From NCBI RefSeq assembly GCF_002715865.1, contig NZ_CP017696.1:1240001-1304000 (forward strand): DNA of 64,000 nucleotides. The letters run 5' to 3'. Within the stretch, counting starts at the first letter, position 1, and each line of letters begins with the position of its first letter. A program made the position numbers and the translations under genes. This DNA is from Bifidobacterium asteroides DSM 20089. Its GTDB lineage: Bacteria > Actinomycetota > Actinomycetes > Actinomycetales > Bifidobacteriaceae. Positions 48,281 through 58,000 of the stretch are shown here, in pieces. The notes under the pieces are model-generated. The model saw only the letters and a list, made by a program, of their open reading frames with translations, was not told the origin of the DNA and ran no database searches.

Positions 48281-49201
48281 TCAGGCCTTGGCACCCGGCA
48301 CCTGATGGACCAGGGCGCTGATCCAATCCTCCAGGTTCCGGTACCTTTCGGGGCGCTGCTCGCTGACCTCGAAAACCGGCAGATGGGCCTTGCGCGCCTC
48401 AATGGCCAGATCCTTGGAGGTTCGATTGACTTCCTGAACGTTGAGCACCAGCATGTCCAACCGCCCGGAGGTCAGCAGATGGCGGAAGGCCACCAGGTCC
48501 TCGGGCGAGGGCTCGCTCTCGTTGGCTGCCGCCCGCAGGTAACCCTCGGGGGTCAGATCCTCCATGCCCAGATCATGACAGAGATAGTAGGCAGCTGATT
48601 CCGTTGCAGCATAGTGCCGGCCCTGAGTCTGCTTGCGTGCATCAGCAATCAGATCGTCGAGCCGGGCCTGTCGACCCTGCCAGTCCTGGTAGGCCTTATC
48701 AAAGTCGGCCTCGCGACCTGGGCGCAGCTGCCGGTAGGCCTCATGCACGGCCTTGGCCGCTGCCCTCCTGCTCTGGGAGGAGAACCAGAGATGAGGGTTG
48801 TCGCCGGCCTTGCGCCCCGATGCCTTGGATATGTCCACCAGGCTGGCCTGCCCGGTTTCAGCAGCCTTGGCCGCCCAGTCGTCGATACCGGCCCCGTTGA
48901 CAATGACCAAATCGGCACGGCTGATCCGGGCGATGTCGGCCGTTGTCGGCTCATAGTCATGGGCGTCAGTCGAGGTGTTACTCAAAATGGTATCCACCCG
49001 GGCCTGGTCGCCGCCCAGGTCCACGGCAAGGGACTGCCACTGATTGATGCTGGTAACCACTTGCAGAGTGCTGGACTTTGCGGTGGACGGGGATGATTCG
49101 CTCTTCCCGCAACCAGTCAGACAGGTCAGCAGGGTCAGTCCGACCAGCAGGGCTGCGGCCAAGGTTCGGGTCCGACGGAAGCGTGGACTGCTGGAGTGCA
49201 T
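48281..49201 (-). CDS. Metal (Zn/Mn) ABC-transporter substrate-binding lipoprotein
   Basis: Cluster A-I solute-binding lipoprotein of the ZnuA/PsaA group, 306 residues. The signal peptide ends in the lipobox LTGC with Cys31. Metal ligands are visible: His81 in TDAHDYEPT and His137 in DNPHLWFS; the third His is replaced by a region with ESAAYYLCHDLG, so coordination may differ. The usual His-rich loop of zinc proteins is missing, leaving zinc or manganese open. No permease or ATPase gene is adjacent. A Fur-type palindrome lies about 70 bases upstream and a Fur-family regulator gene is 4 kb away. Confidence 0.88.
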   Translation of the reverse strand: MHSSSPRFRRTRTLAAALLVGLTLLTCLTGCGKSESSPSTAKSSTLQVVTSINQWQSLAVDLGGDQARVDTILSNTSTDAHDYEPTTADIARISRADLVIVNGAGIDDWAAKAAETGQASLVDISKASGRKAGDNPHLWFSSQSRRAAAKAVHEAYRQLRPGREADFDKAYQDWQGRQARLDDLIADARKQTQGRHYAATESAAYYLCHDLGMEDLTPEGYLRAAANESEPSPEDLVAFRHLLTSGRLDMLVLNVQEVNRTSKDLAIEARKAHLPVFEVSEQRPERYRNLEDWISALVHQVPGAKA

Positions 49202-49269
49202 GGATGCGGATTCCTTCCTGGCGACGGCGAGATATGGGCTTGTTGCCAGACCTGCCGAACGTTACTGAG

Positions 49270-49282
49270 ATTGATTATCAAT
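49270..49282. promoter_or_regulatory. Fur/Zur-type palindrome upstream of the metal-binding lipoprotein
   Basis: ATTGAT-T-ATCAAT, a perfect 6-1-6 palindrome, extended imperfectly to 49268-49288. It lies 69-81 bases before the lipoprotein start and between two divergent genes. The 6-1-6 layout is that of Fur-family operators. Binding by the regulator encoded at 53420 is inference. Confidence 0.55.
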
Positions 49283-49420
49283 AAATCTACCATAGACGAA
49301 CCTGTGACCGGAATCCGGGGATTCGGGCCAGTCAGGAATGAATGCCTGCTCGAATTGCCTCCGAAAACCCGAACACTCCTTATACTGAACTGCGGATGTA
49401 TTTTGCTCGGAAGGAATGGC

Positions 49421-50785
49421 ATGGGTGCATGGCTGGCAAAGGTCCATCTGACCCAGGGGTGGTTGCCCGCGTCACTGTTTTCATTGACAGCCCTGGCCCT
49501 GATCGTGCTGACGCTGACCGGACTGACACACGGACGCTGGTGGACCCTGCTGCGGCAGGCGGCCATTGCCCTGGGCATAGGAGCCTTGGGACTCTTGGCC
49601 ACCTGGCTGGTCTCCGATGTCTTCATGCTCTTTGGCGTCTCCCTGGGCTGGATGGTTATCATCAGCGTGGCCTTGGGCTTTCTTACCGTGGGGTTCGCCG
49701 TCTGCATCCTGATCGCTGCCCGGGGGCGGCGCCGGATTCTGGCCGCCCTGACCGCCCTGCTCTGTCTGCTTTCCACCGGGCTTCGCGTGGATATCATCTA
49801 CGGCGAATTCACCACCTTGGGGTCCCTGTTCAGCATCTCCCTCTACCCTGATTACAGAGACCACAAGGCGGCCAGACCGGCCATGAGCGTGGCCCAGTGG
49901 CGATCCCTGGCATCAAGGGGCGAGCTGCCCTCGCATCCGAGTGCCGGCCGCTCCTACAGCATGCGCATCCCCAACGGCCGCTCCCGATTCACGGCCCGGC
50001 CAGCTGATGTCTACCTGCCGCCCGCCGCCTTGAGTGACAGGCCGCCTGCCCTGCCCGTATTCGTTCTTCTGGCCGGCCAGCCCGGCAGCCCCGACCGGCT
50101 CTTCACCGCCGGAGCCATTCCGGCCATGATGGATGCCTACGCCGCCCGGCACGAAGGCCTGGCGCCAGTGGTGGTTTCCCCCGACCAGAACGGGTCCTCC
50201 TCCCACAACAGTCTGTGCGTGGACTCCCCGGTCTACGGGAAGGCCGAAACCTACCTAAGCGAGGACGTGCCCGCCTGGATCCGCACCGAGCTACCCGTCG
50301 CCGACCAGCCCCAAGAATGGGCTATAGGCGGTTTCTCCCAGGGCGGGACCTGCTCTACCCAGCTTGGAGCAAGGCATCCCGACGTCTACGGGAACATGCT
50401 CCCCGCAGACGGAGAGCTGGAACCGACCCAGGGTCGGCAAGAGCAAATGATCCGTGACTACTTCGGAGGCGATAAAAGGCGCTTCCTGGCCCAGGTCCCG
50501 GCCAGGGCCATGCTGGAACGGACGCCCTCCCGCCAGCGCCTGTTTACCGCAGCCGGATCCAATGACAAGGAGTCCCAGCACAACATGATGGTCATCGCCA
50601 AGGCCGCCGACCAGGCTGGCATGGAGGTGCGGGCGGTCATCACCCAGGGCTCGGGCCATGACTGGCACACAGTCAAGACCGCCTGGGAACCCGGGCTGGA
50701 GTGGCTGGGCGAAGCCATGGGACTAGGGCCCATGTCCCGACCTATTGAAGATTTTCCGAACATTGTCGAAACAACAATCGGCTGA
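49421..50785 (+). CDS. Membrane-anchored alpha/beta-hydrolase esterase
   Basis: Protein of 454 residues with four TM segments (about 10-120) and an extracellular esterase-D/mycolyltransferase-type hydrolase domain. The nucleophile elbow is GGFSQGGT; HDWHTV near the C-terminus supplies the catalytic His; PVVVSPDQNGSSSHNS precedes. The ATG at 49421 has GGAAGGA six bases upstream; the open frame starts further left. It is 53 bases upstream of an MprF-like synthase. In other actinobacteria such hydrolases next to lipid aminoacyl-transferases remove the amino acid, so a lipid-modification role is plausible. Confidence 0.82.
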   Translation: MGAWLAKVHLTQGWLPASLFSLTALALIVLTLTGLTHGRWWTLLRQAAIALGIGALGLLATWLVSDVFMLFGVSLGWMVIISVALGFLTVGFAVCILIAARGRRRILAALTALLCLLSTGLRVDIIYGEFTTLGSLFSISLYPDYRDHKAARPAMSVAQWRSLASRGELPSHPSAGRSYSMRIPNGRSRFTARPADVYLPPAALSDRPPALPVFVLLAGQPGSPDRLFTAGAIPAMMDAYAARHEGLAPVVVSPDQNGSSSHNSLCVDSPVYGKAETYLSEDVPAWIRTELPVADQPQEWAIGGFSQGGTCSTQLGARHPDVYGNMLPADGELEPTQGRQEQMIRDYFGGDKRRFLAQVPARAMLERTPSRQRLFTAAGSNDKESQHNMMVIAKAADQAGMEVRAVITQGSGHDWHTVKTAWEPGLEWLGEAMGLGPMSRPIEDFPNIVETTIG

Positions 50786-50838
50786 AACGCCTACAGGTCA
50801 GAGCGTCCAAGCTGATAAGCAGAAAGAGCCTCGCAATC

Positions 50839-53448
50839 ATGGAAACAACGAATAAGGGATCCGGACTGATGGAGCCTTCGGCCAAAACCGTGCTTTTGCG
50901 GGACCTGACCCGCTGGATCAGACGTCACGCCTTTGCACTGGCTTTCAGCCTCGGACTGATTCTGCTCAACCTGATCAGCTGGCTGCTGATCTGGCTGCTG
51001 CGCATCCCCGGCAGGACACGGTTGGGAATGCCCTTGTCCGACCTGATCATTCACCAGGCGCCACATTCCGTTCATGGACAGGGGCGCCCCTCGCTCCTGG
51101 TCCAGTTCGCACGGCTGATGGTATCCCTGGTCATCACCCCCGGCCCCCTGCAACTGGCCATAGATGTGGCCCTGGTCCTGGTCATGCTGTGCATCGCCGA
51201 GACCCGACTGGGTCGCAGACGCACCGTGCTCGCCGCAGTCATCAGCGCGGTAGGCGGCGCGGCTATCGGGCTGGTCATCTGCACCCTGATCAATGCCATC
51301 CAGGACCATTGGGCCTGGTTCATCCGAGTGCCCATGACACTCAGTCCCATCATCCTGGTGGTCGGATCCCTGATGGCATCAATCCCCTTCAGCGACTTTC
51401 TCTGGCGGCGCAGAATCGCCACCATAGGCTACACGGCCTTGATCTTGATAGTTTTGTATACCGGCAACCCCGGCTACTATTGCGCCCTGGCGGCAGCACT
51501 GATCGGCCACTTGACCGGCCACCTCTGGCACGGACCGGTCCAGGACGCCAATCCGCACGGCCATAGCGGCTCATACGAGACCCGCCACCTGCTGGGGGCC
51601 GTCTCCACGGTTCTGGCCCTTGGTCCCCTGGTCACCGTTTCCTCCAGAATCCGTGCAGGATTCTTCACCCCGCTAGGCATGTTCCTGGGTTCGGACCCTG
51701 GCGGCAGCGCCGCCCTGTCCCGTTGCCTGGCCAAGGACAACCAGGCCAGCTGCTATGCCCAGTATGGTCTGGTCGCCGGTCGAGCGCCCACCGATGTCTC
51801 GTCCTTGATCATGCCCACCCTGGTCCTGCTGGTGGTGGCCTGGGGCATCTACCATGGCCGCCGGATTGCCGCTGTCACCGGTCTGGTCCTGAACAGCCTT
51901 ACCATCGTCCTGGCCGTGCTCTACTACCTGGTTTTCCCGTTGACAATTGGCGACGGCCTGCCCCGGGCCATCCGTCACGGCGCCATCCCCTCCTTGCTGA
52001 TCATCACTCTGCCGCCGCTGATTCTCAACTATTTCCTGGCGCGTAACCTGCGCATCTTCCTGGTACGGACCAAGGCCTCACGCCTGCAGGTAGGCTGGGC
52101 AGCCATCGGTCTGGCCTTTCTGGCCACAGCCATGGGCTATCTGGTCTTCACCGCGGTCAGCCCCGGCTCCTTCCACCCCTGGCCCACAACCGGCAGAGCC
52201 CTCTCCCAACTGCCCGAGCTTTACCTGCCCAATGGGGTGGCCTCGCGCTTCCGTCCGGCCCTGGCACCACGCACCCCGACGGGTATAATCGTCAACCACG
52301 GAGTGGGGCTGATCTTCTGGCTGGTGGTACTTGTAGTCCTGCTCTCCTGGATGCGCAGCTCGGTCATCCAGAACGGCAGCGAGCGCCAGGAGGCCGATCG
52401 ACTGGTCGAGTATGGAGGCGAGAGTATGTCCTTCATGACCACTTGGGAGGGTAACAGCTACTGGTTCTCCCAGAGCGGCCGTTCAGCCATCGCCTACCGG
52501 CTCCTGCACAGCATAGCCCTGACCACCACTGGCCCCTTCGGCGACCCTGACGAATATCCGGATGATCTGGACGAATTCACCCGTTTCTGCAACGCCCATT
52601 CCTGGTCACCGGTCTTCTACAGCGTCCACAAGCCCCAACGTGACCTGCTGGCAGCCAAGGGCTGGTCCACCCTGACGGTCGGCTCGGAGATGGTGGTCAC
52701 TCCCAGCCTTTGGCAGACCAAGGGCAAGAAATGGCAGGACATTCGCACAGCCATCAACAAGGCCAAGCGAGACAGGATCACCGACGTGCTGACCACATTC
52801 AACGACGCCTCCTGGGACGTCCAGTCGCAGATTGTGGACATCTCCGAGCAGTGGGCCGAGCTCAAGGCGCTTCCTGAGATGAAGTTCACCCTGGGTGGCC
52901 TGGATGAGCTGAGGGACCCGCGCATGGCCATCCTCTACGCCGTGGACGACCAGGGCAAGGTGCTGGCCGTGACCAGCTGGATGCCCACCTACCGCCAGGG
53001 CCAGGTGATCGGATGGACCCTGGACTTCATGAGGCACAGGACCGACAGCCCCAATGGAATCATGGAGTTCCTGATCGCCCGGATGGCCGAACGGCTGCGC
53101 GACCAGGGCACGGCGGAATTCATGAGCCTGTCGGCCGCTCCCCTGGCCGGCATGGACAGCAGCGAAGATGACGAAGAGGATCAAAGCGAAGATCGGACCG
53201 CCTTCCTGCAACATGCCCTGCGTCTGGTGGCCGACCTGATGGAGCCGGCCTATGGCTTCCGTTCGCTCTTCTTCTTCAAGAAGAAGTTCCAGCCCAGCGA
53301 GCACCCGGTCTATATCTGCTACCCCGACCCGGCTCAGCTAGCCCAGATCGGACTGGCTGTAGTCCAGGCCTACCTGCCCAATCTCAAGGCTTCGCAGGCC
53401 TGGGATGCCATCAAGACCATCATGCCCAAGGGCCGGGAGGAGCACTGA
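50839..53448 (+). CDS. MprF-like aminoacyl-lipid synthase/flippase (DUF2156)
   Basis: Large membrane protein, 869 residues. The N-terminal 520 residues hold about a dozen TM segments, including a rhomboid-like portion (LGRRRTVLAAVISAVGGAAIGL). The C-terminal cytosolic DUF2156 domain (from ESMSFMTTWEGNSYWFSQSG) has EFTRFCNAHSW, WQDIRTAINKAKRDRI, LGGLDELRDPRM and YGFRSLFFFKKKFQP, typical of tRNA-dependent phosphatidylglycerol lysyl/alanyl transferases. Such enzymes lower surface negative charge and confer resistance to cationic peptides. It is cotranscribed with the preceding esterase and overlaps the Fur-family gene by 29 bases. Confidence 0.9.
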   Translation: METTNKGSGLMEPSAKTVLLRDLTRWIRRHAFALAFSLGLILLNLISWLLIWLLRIPGRTRLGMPLSDLIIHQAPHSVHGQGRPSLLVQFARLMVSLVITPGPLQLAIDVALVLVMLCIAETRLGRRRTVLAAVISAVGGAAIGLVICTLINAIQDHWAWFIRVPMTLSPIILVVGSLMASIPFSDFLWRRRIATIGYTALILIVLYTGNPGYYCALAAALIGHLTGHLWHGPVQDANPHGHSGSYETRHLLGAVSTVLALGPLVTVSSRIRAGFFTPLGMFLGSDPGGSAALSRCLAKDNQASCYAQYGLVAGRAPTDVSSLIMPTLVLLVVAWGIYHGRRIAAVTGLVLNSLTIVLAVLYYLVFPLTIGDGLPRAIRHGAIPSLLIITLPPLILNYFLARNLRIFLVRTKASRLQVGWAAIGLAFLATAMGYLVFTAVSPGSFHPWPTTGRALSQLPELYLPNGVASRFRPALAPRTPTGIIVNHGVGLIFWLVVLVVLLSWMRSSVIQNGSERQEADRLVEYGGESMSFMTTWEGNSYWFSQSGRSAIAYRLLHSIALTTTGPFGDPDEYPDDLDEFTRFCNAHSWSPVFYSVHKPQRDLLAAKGWSTLTVGSEMVVTPSLWQTKGKKWQDIRTAINKAKRDRITDVLTTFNDASWDVQSQIVDISEQWAELKALPEMKFTLGGLDELRDPRMAILYAVDDQGKVLAVTSWMPTYRQGQVIGWTLDFMRHRTDSPNGIMEFLIARMAERLRDQGTAEFMSLSAAPLAGMDSSEDDEEDQSEDRTAFLQHALRLVADLMEPAYGFRSLFFFKKKFQPSEHPVYICYPDPAQLAQIGLAVVQAYLPNLKASQAWDAIKTIMPKGREEH

Positions 53449-53863
53449 GATCCGCCTGACCAGAGTGGTTACGACAGCTGTTGCAGAGGCCGTATACCTC
53501 CAAGGTGTGCGAGGAGACCGTAAAGCCATGCTCAGCCGCCACGGCCTTCAGCCAGCCATCGTCCGGAGGGCTGATCTCCACGGTCCTGCCGCAGCGTTCA
53601 CAAACCAGATGGTGATGATGTTTCCGCTGGGCCAGGCAGACCCGGTAAAGGCGAATGCCACCATGTTCGATGCAGTCCAAGCTGCCGGACATATGCAGGG
53701 ATCCCAGCTGTCGATAAACCGTGGCCAAGCCGATTCGCTGGCCCGAGTCGCGAAGAAGTCTGTGCAGCTCCTTGGCTGAGACGAAGTCGTTCTGGGTCTG
53801 AAGAACCCTCCAGATGGCGTTTTTCTGCCGCGTCCGGCGGCCGACGGATGAGCCAGCGTTCAT
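53420..53863 (-). CDS. Fur-family transcriptional regulator (Zur-like)
   Basis: Metal-responsive dimeric repressor, 147 residues. The winged helix is at the N-terminus (AKELHRLLRDSGQRIGLATVYRQL). The metal/dimer domain has KHHHHLVCERCGRTVEI and two CxxC motifs (Cys88/Cys91 and Cys127/Cys130) forming the structural zinc site. The residue pattern favours Zur over Fur. The ATG at 53861-53863 is preceded by AAGGAG; a GTG four codons upstream overlaps that site and is rejected. The last 28 bases overlap the MprF-like gene. A likely target is the metal-binding lipoprotein at 48281-49201. Confidence 0.9.
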   Translation of the reverse strand: MNAGSSVGRRTRQKNAIWRVLQTQNDFVSAKELHRLLRDSGQRIGLATVYRQLGSLHMSGSLDCIEHGGIRLYRVCLAQRKHHHHLVCERCGRTVEISPPDDGWLKAVAAEHGFTVSSHTLEVYGLCNSCRNHSGQADLSAPPGPWA

Positions 53864-53932
53864 GATTGGATACACTCCTTGGGCTTCACCAAGCCTACAT
53901 CCGAATTGCCGGGACAGATGTGAGGATTCAGT

Positions 53933-55099
53933 TCAGTCCAGGTCGGACCAGCAGCCTGTGGCCTCCAGATCCTTGGCTGTCCGCTCCGGATCGTCGGTCA
54001 GCACCGTCAGATGCCCCATCTTGCGGTCGGTGCGCACTTCGGCCTTACCGTAATCATGCAGGAACCATTCGGGGTGCTCACCAAGCAATCCTCTGACCGG
54101 AGCCACATGCTGGCCAAGAACATTGACCATGACCGCCGGGCTGAGCAGGCGGGGATTGGGCAGGGGCCACCCGGCGATGCCCCGAACGTGTGCATCGAAC
54201 TGGTCCATCGAGCAGGCCTCAATGGTGTAATGACCGGAGTTATGGGGGCGCGGGGCCAACTCGTTGACTACCAGACCGCCATCTGGCATGACAAAAAGCT
54301 CAAGGGCCAAAGTCCCCGCCAGCTTGAAGCCGTCGGCCAGCGTCAGCGCCATGTCACGCGCCCGGTCTGCCATCCCAGGCTCGACCTTTGCCGGCGCCAG
54401 GGTCATGTGCAGGATGTTGTGACGATGCTCGTTGCGCACCATGGGAAAAGTGACATAATCCTTCCCGTTGCCTGAGACCAATATGGAGGCCTCGAAAGCA
54501 AAATCCACGAACCCCTCCAACACGGAGGGCGGGAAGTCCCGGCCCTTCATCCGCGCCTGCAGGGCCTGCAGATCCTTCTTCGTGCGCAGGACAGCCTGGC
54601 CGTGGCCGTCATAGCCGCCGGTTCGTGTCTTGAGCACAGCAGGCATTCCCAGCTCTTTCAGGGCTGCATCAAGCTGATCAAGACTGTCAACCTGTTTCCA
54701 AGGGGCGGTATCGATGCCATGGCGGTTGATGAAGGTCTTCTCGTGGACCCGGTCCTGGGTGACCCTGAGCAGGTCGGTCCCCTGGGGGATGGCCGCACGG
54801 TCCCTCACCTGATCCAGAGCGTCGGCATCCACGTTCTCGAACTCGTAGGTGAGCACATCGCTGCGTTCAGCAAGCCGTTTGAGGGCATCGAGGTCACCAT
54901 AGTCAGCTGTCTCCTGGAAGTCGGCCACCTGGGCCGCAGGAGCGTCAGGCGTGGGATCCAGCACCCCGATGCTGAATCCATGGTAGCGGGCGCTCAGGGC
55001 CATCATCCGTCCCAACTGACCGCCGCCCACGATCCCGATGACGGATCCAGGCTCCAGGTGATCAATTCTCCCCTTGGTCTCCTCAGACAAGCTGGGCAT
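53933..55099 (-). CDS. purK: N5-carboxyaminoimidazole ribonucleotide synthase
   Basis: ATP-grasp enzyme that carboxylates AIR to N5-CAIR. It has 388 residues. [22 protein letters not shown] is the N-terminal signature; [49 protein letters not shown] and RKMGHLTVL follow. The ATG at 55097-55099 ([10 protein letters not shown]) overlaps purE by 17 bases; the frame extends 35 codons further but lies inside purE. Product goes to PurE. Confidence 0.96.
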   Translation of the reverse strand: MPSLSEETKGRIDHLEPGSVIGIVGGGQLGRMMALSARYHGFSIGVLDPTPDAPAAQVADFQETADYGDLDALKRLAERSDVLTYEFENVDADALDQVRDRAAIPQGTDLLRVTQDRVHEKTFINRHGIDTAPWKQVDSLDQLDAALKELGMPAVLKTRTGGYDGHGQAVLRTKKDLQALQARMKGRDFPPSVLEGFVDFAFEASILVSGNGKDYVTFPMVRNEHRHNILHMTLAPAKVEPGMADRARDMALTLADGFKLAGTLALELFVMPDGGLVVNELAPRPHNSGHYTIEACSMDQFDAHVRGIAGWPLPNPRLLSPAVMVNVLGQHVAPVRGLLGEHPEWFLHDYGKAEVRTDRKMGHLTVLTDDPERTAKDLEATGCWSDLD

Positions 55100-55589
55100 T
55101 GGATGCCTCCACGGATCGGGCCAGCTCGGTACGGTAGTCATCCAGGGCCTGCGCCAGTTCGGAATCGTTGATGGAGAGAATCGAAGCCGCCAGCAGGCCG
55201 GCATTGGTGGCCCCGGATGCCCCTATGGCCGTGGTCGCCACAGGAATACCGGCGGGCATCTGCACGATGGACAGGAGAGAATCGACCCCGTTCAGGGCGT
55301 GGGATTTCACTGGCACCCCGATGACCGGCAGCGTGGTCTGTGCTGCTACCATTCCAGGCAGATGGGCTGCTCCGCCGGCCCCGGCGATGATGACCCCTAT
55401 GCCCTGGCTCCGGGCCTGATGCGCAAACTCCGCCATGCGCCCGGGTGTGCGATGAGCGGAGATGACCTCCTTGGTGTAGACGATAGCAAACCGGTCCAGC
55501 ATCCGACAGGCTTCCTTCATCGTCTCCCAGTCGCTTGATGATCCCATGATCACTGCGACGCGTGCCCCTTCATGTGTATTGTCAGCCAT
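55083..55589 (-). CDS. purE: N5-carboxyaminoimidazole ribonucleotide mutase
   Basis: Converts N5-CAIR to CAIR, 168 residues. [17 protein letters not shown], the active-site [12 protein letters not shown] (His) and [19 protein letters not shown] are class I PurE signatures. The ATG at 55587-55589 follows GGAGG by four bases; an upstream ATG (55613) lacks support. It leads a two-gene purE-purK operon separated from the main purine cluster by envelope and metal genes. Confidence 0.97.
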   Translation of the reverse strand: MADNTHEGARVAVIMGSSSDWETMKEACRMLDRFAIVYTKEVISAHRTPGRMAEFAHQARSQGIGVIIAGAGGAAHLPGMVAAQTTLPVIGVPVKSHALNGVDSLLSIVQMPAGIPVATTAIGASGATNAGLLAASILSINDSELAQALDDYRTELARSVEASNAQLV

Positions 55590-55768
55590 CGGCCCTCCAA
55601 TGTTCATGCACATCCGATACTACGCAAGACCGGGGAGAAGCCGGCCAATCGTGATGGTCCTATGGATGTAAGGGCCGGGCCTGGTGAACATCGGGCTTTC
55701 AGCGGGTCCGAACAGCCGTTCCAGACCTAGAATCGTTGGATTGAATTACGGAAACAGACAGGAGGGTT

Positions 55769-57670
55769 ATGGGCAAGCTTCTGGACAGCATCGACTCCCC
55801 AAAGGATCTGAAGGTTCTCTCCTTGGAAGAGCTGAATCGACTGGCCGACGAGATCCGTCAGCTCTTGATACGCTTCTGTCGACGTCACGGCGGCCACCTG
55901 GGCTCCAACCTGGCCACCATCGAACCTATCATCGCCCTGCACTACGTCTTTGACATGCCTGACGATCATGTAATCTTCGACGTCTCCCATCAGGCCTACA
56001 CCCACAAGATCCTGACCGGTCGGCGCCGGGCTTACACAGACCCCGAGCATCAGGAGGATTTGTCCGGATTCACCTCGCCTAAGGAGAGCCGCTACGACGA
56101 CTTCATGCTGGGGCATACCGGCACCTCCATCGGCCTGGCCTGCGGGATGGCCGCCCAGCGGGATGCGACCGGCGGCAAGGCCAACATCATCGCCTTCATT
56201 GGCGACGGCTCCCTGAGCAGCGGGCCGGCCTTCGAGGGGCTGGACTGGGCTGCCGAACAGGGCGGCAACCTGATCATCGTGGTCAATGACAACGAAATGT
56301 CCATTGCAGAGAACCATGGGGGACTCTACAGGAGTCTGGCGGCCCTGCGTGCCAGCGGGGGACGCAGCCCGGACAATCCCTTCCGCGCCCTTGGACTGGA
56401 CTACCGTTACGTGGAAGAGGGCAACCGGATCGAGGACCTGATCGAGGCCTTCCGTCAGGTCAAGGACTCCGACCATCCGGTGGTGGTCCATATCCACACC
56501 CGCAAGGGCCTGGGGCTTGGCCAGGGCAGTCGGGGGCAGATTGGGCCGGCTTCCATGGACCAGAACAATGGGGAAACAGCACATATGACTTCCCTGCCGG
56601 ATTTGCCCGCCGAAGGTCCGGTGGAAGCCAACCACTGGCAGGACGGCTTGGACTCTCTGGATCGCCTGCCAAATTCACGAAAAACCTACGGAAGAATGGC
56701 CATGCAGGCCCTGGAAACCAGGTTCCCACAAGAGCCGGGCCTGATAGTCATCTCCCCAGCCACGCCGCTGTCAAACGGCATCGATCCCGACTTCCGCCAG
56801 CGGGCCGGTAACCACTACCGGGACGTGGGCATCGCCGAATCCCACGCGATAGCCTATGCCGCGGGAATCGCCAAGGCTGGAGGCACTCCCGTGGTCGCCA
56901 CGTCGGCCACCTTCTTCCAGAGGGCCTACGACCAGATCGAGCAGGAGATGGCTTTGAACGGCAGTGCGGTGACTCTGCTCGTTTTCTCAACTGGCGTTGC
57001 CAAAACCGATGCCACGCATTCAGGTACGGCCGACATGGTCATGATGCGAGGCATCCCTGGATTGACCTGCCTGGCTCCGACCAGCGGGTTCGAGTTCCTG
57101 GACATGCTGGCCTGGGCAACGGGTCCGGCCCGGCAGCCGGTGGTCATCAGGGTACCCGGCGAGCGCACTCTGGCGACAGAACGCGCAGGCAAGCCGATGG
57201 AGCTGGCTGCAAATTCCTCGAAGACCAATGCTGAATGCGGATCGGACGCTGGTCCCTGGAATCACTATCGAATCCTGCAAGAAGGTAAGACCGTAGCCCT
57301 GCTGGCTCTCGGCGATGCCCTTCCACTTGGCCGCGATCTTGCTGATTCCTTGGAGAGGTCCACGGGGCTGAAGCCCACACTGGTGGACCCGCATCGCTAT
57401 GACCGCCTGGATGAGCAGACCCTGGACACCCTGACCGTTTCTCACTCCCTGGTGGTCACCATCGAGGACGGTCAGCTGGACGGCGGCTGGGGCCAAGCCG
57501 TGGCTGCATACTACGGGCCTAGTCAGGTTCACACCCTGGCCTTCGGAGCGGCCAAGGAGTTCAACGACCGGGTCCCCAAGACCACCCTGCTGGAAAGGTA
57601 TGGCATGACCGTTCCGGCAATGACTCGAGCCATATCGGATGCCCTTGCCGACCAGGCTTCATGGATCTGA
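55769..57670 (+). CDS. dxs: 1-Deoxy-D-xylulose-5-phosphate synthase, divergent type
   Basis: Thiamine-diphosphate enzyme joining pyruvate and glyceraldehyde 3-phosphate, entry point of the MEP pathway and of thiamine and pyridoxal precursors. The 633 residues include GGHLGSNLATIEPIIALHYVF (His43), the ThDP motif GDG145-147 to Asn173, and catalytic Glu357 in GIAESHAIAYAAG. Sequence around these motifs (FDVSHQAYTHKIL, GHTGTSIGLACGMAAQRD) differs from the usual actinobacterial form, so this may be an acquired or second DXS. AGGAGGG precedes the ATG. It stands alone before tRNA-Arg. Confidence 0.85.
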   Translation: MGKLLDSIDSPKDLKVLSLEELNRLADEIRQLLIRFCRRHGGHLGSNLATIEPIIALHYVFDMPDDHVIFDVSHQAYTHKILTGRRRAYTDPEHQEDLSGFTSPKESRYDDFMLGHTGTSIGLACGMAAQRDATGGKANIIAFIGDGSLSSGPAFEGLDWAAEQGGNLIIVVNDNEMSIAENHGGLYRSLAALRASGGRSPDNPFRALGLDYRYVEEGNRIEDLIEAFRQVKDSDHPVVVHIHTRKGLGLGQGSRGQIGPASMDQNNGETAHMTSLPDLPAEGPVEANHWQDGLDSLDRLPNSRKTYGRMAMQALETRFPQEPGLIVISPATPLSNGIDPDFRQRAGNHYRDVGIAESHAIAYAAGIAKAGGTPVVATSATFFQRAYDQIEQEMALNGSAVTLLVFSTGVAKTDATHSGTADMVMMRGIPGLTCLAPTSGFEFLDMLAWATGPARQPVVIRVPGERTLATERAGKPMELAANSSKTNAECGSDAGPWNHYRILQEGKTVALLALGDALPLGRDLADSLERSTGLKPTLVDPHRYDRLDEQTLDTLTVSHSLVVTIEDGQLDGGWGQAVAAYYGPSQVHTLAFGAAKEFNDRVPKTTLLERYGMTVPAMTRAISDALADQASWI

Positions 57671-57694
57671 CCCGCCGATGGACTCCAGGCGGGT
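57670..57694 (+). terminator. Short hairpin after dxs
   Basis: ACCCGCC (57670-57676) pairs with GGCGGGT (57688-57694). There is no T tract. It overlaps a possible -10 (TACAAT, 57694-57699) for the following tRNA gene. Confidence 0.35.
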
Positions 57695-57709
57695 ACAATG
57701 AAAGGGTTT

Positions 57710-57786
57710 GGCCCCGTAGCTCAGCTGGATAGAGCAACTGACTTCTAATCTGTAGGTCGAGAGTTCGAATCTCTCCGGGGTCACCA
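57710..57786 (+). tRNA. tRNA-Arg (TCT)
   Basis: Acceptor GGCCCCG (57710-57716) pairs with CGGGGTC (57776-57782) with one G-T; A73 and encoded CCA follow. The anticodon TCT (57744-57746) sits in the loop CTTCTAA. The anticodon stem ACTGA/TCTGT has one T-T mismatch (57739/57751). T arm GAGAG/CTCTC is perfect around TTCGAAT. It reads AGA codons. Confidence 0.94.
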
Positions 57787-58000
57787 ATTGCGCTCCTTGC
57801 TCTCAATACTTAAAGCAGGGTGTCAGCTCGTGCTCACCTCCCCTAAGGCAAAAAAGTAAGAAGCAATAAAGAGTAGACGGTTTACGTTAGTTAACGACTA
57901 CTTTCCATGGGCACTGGTCTGTTCATCGTTGGCAATATCAGGCACGCGACAGTCCGAACTTTGTGCAGCAGAGCGCATATACGCAAATCGCACAAGGACC

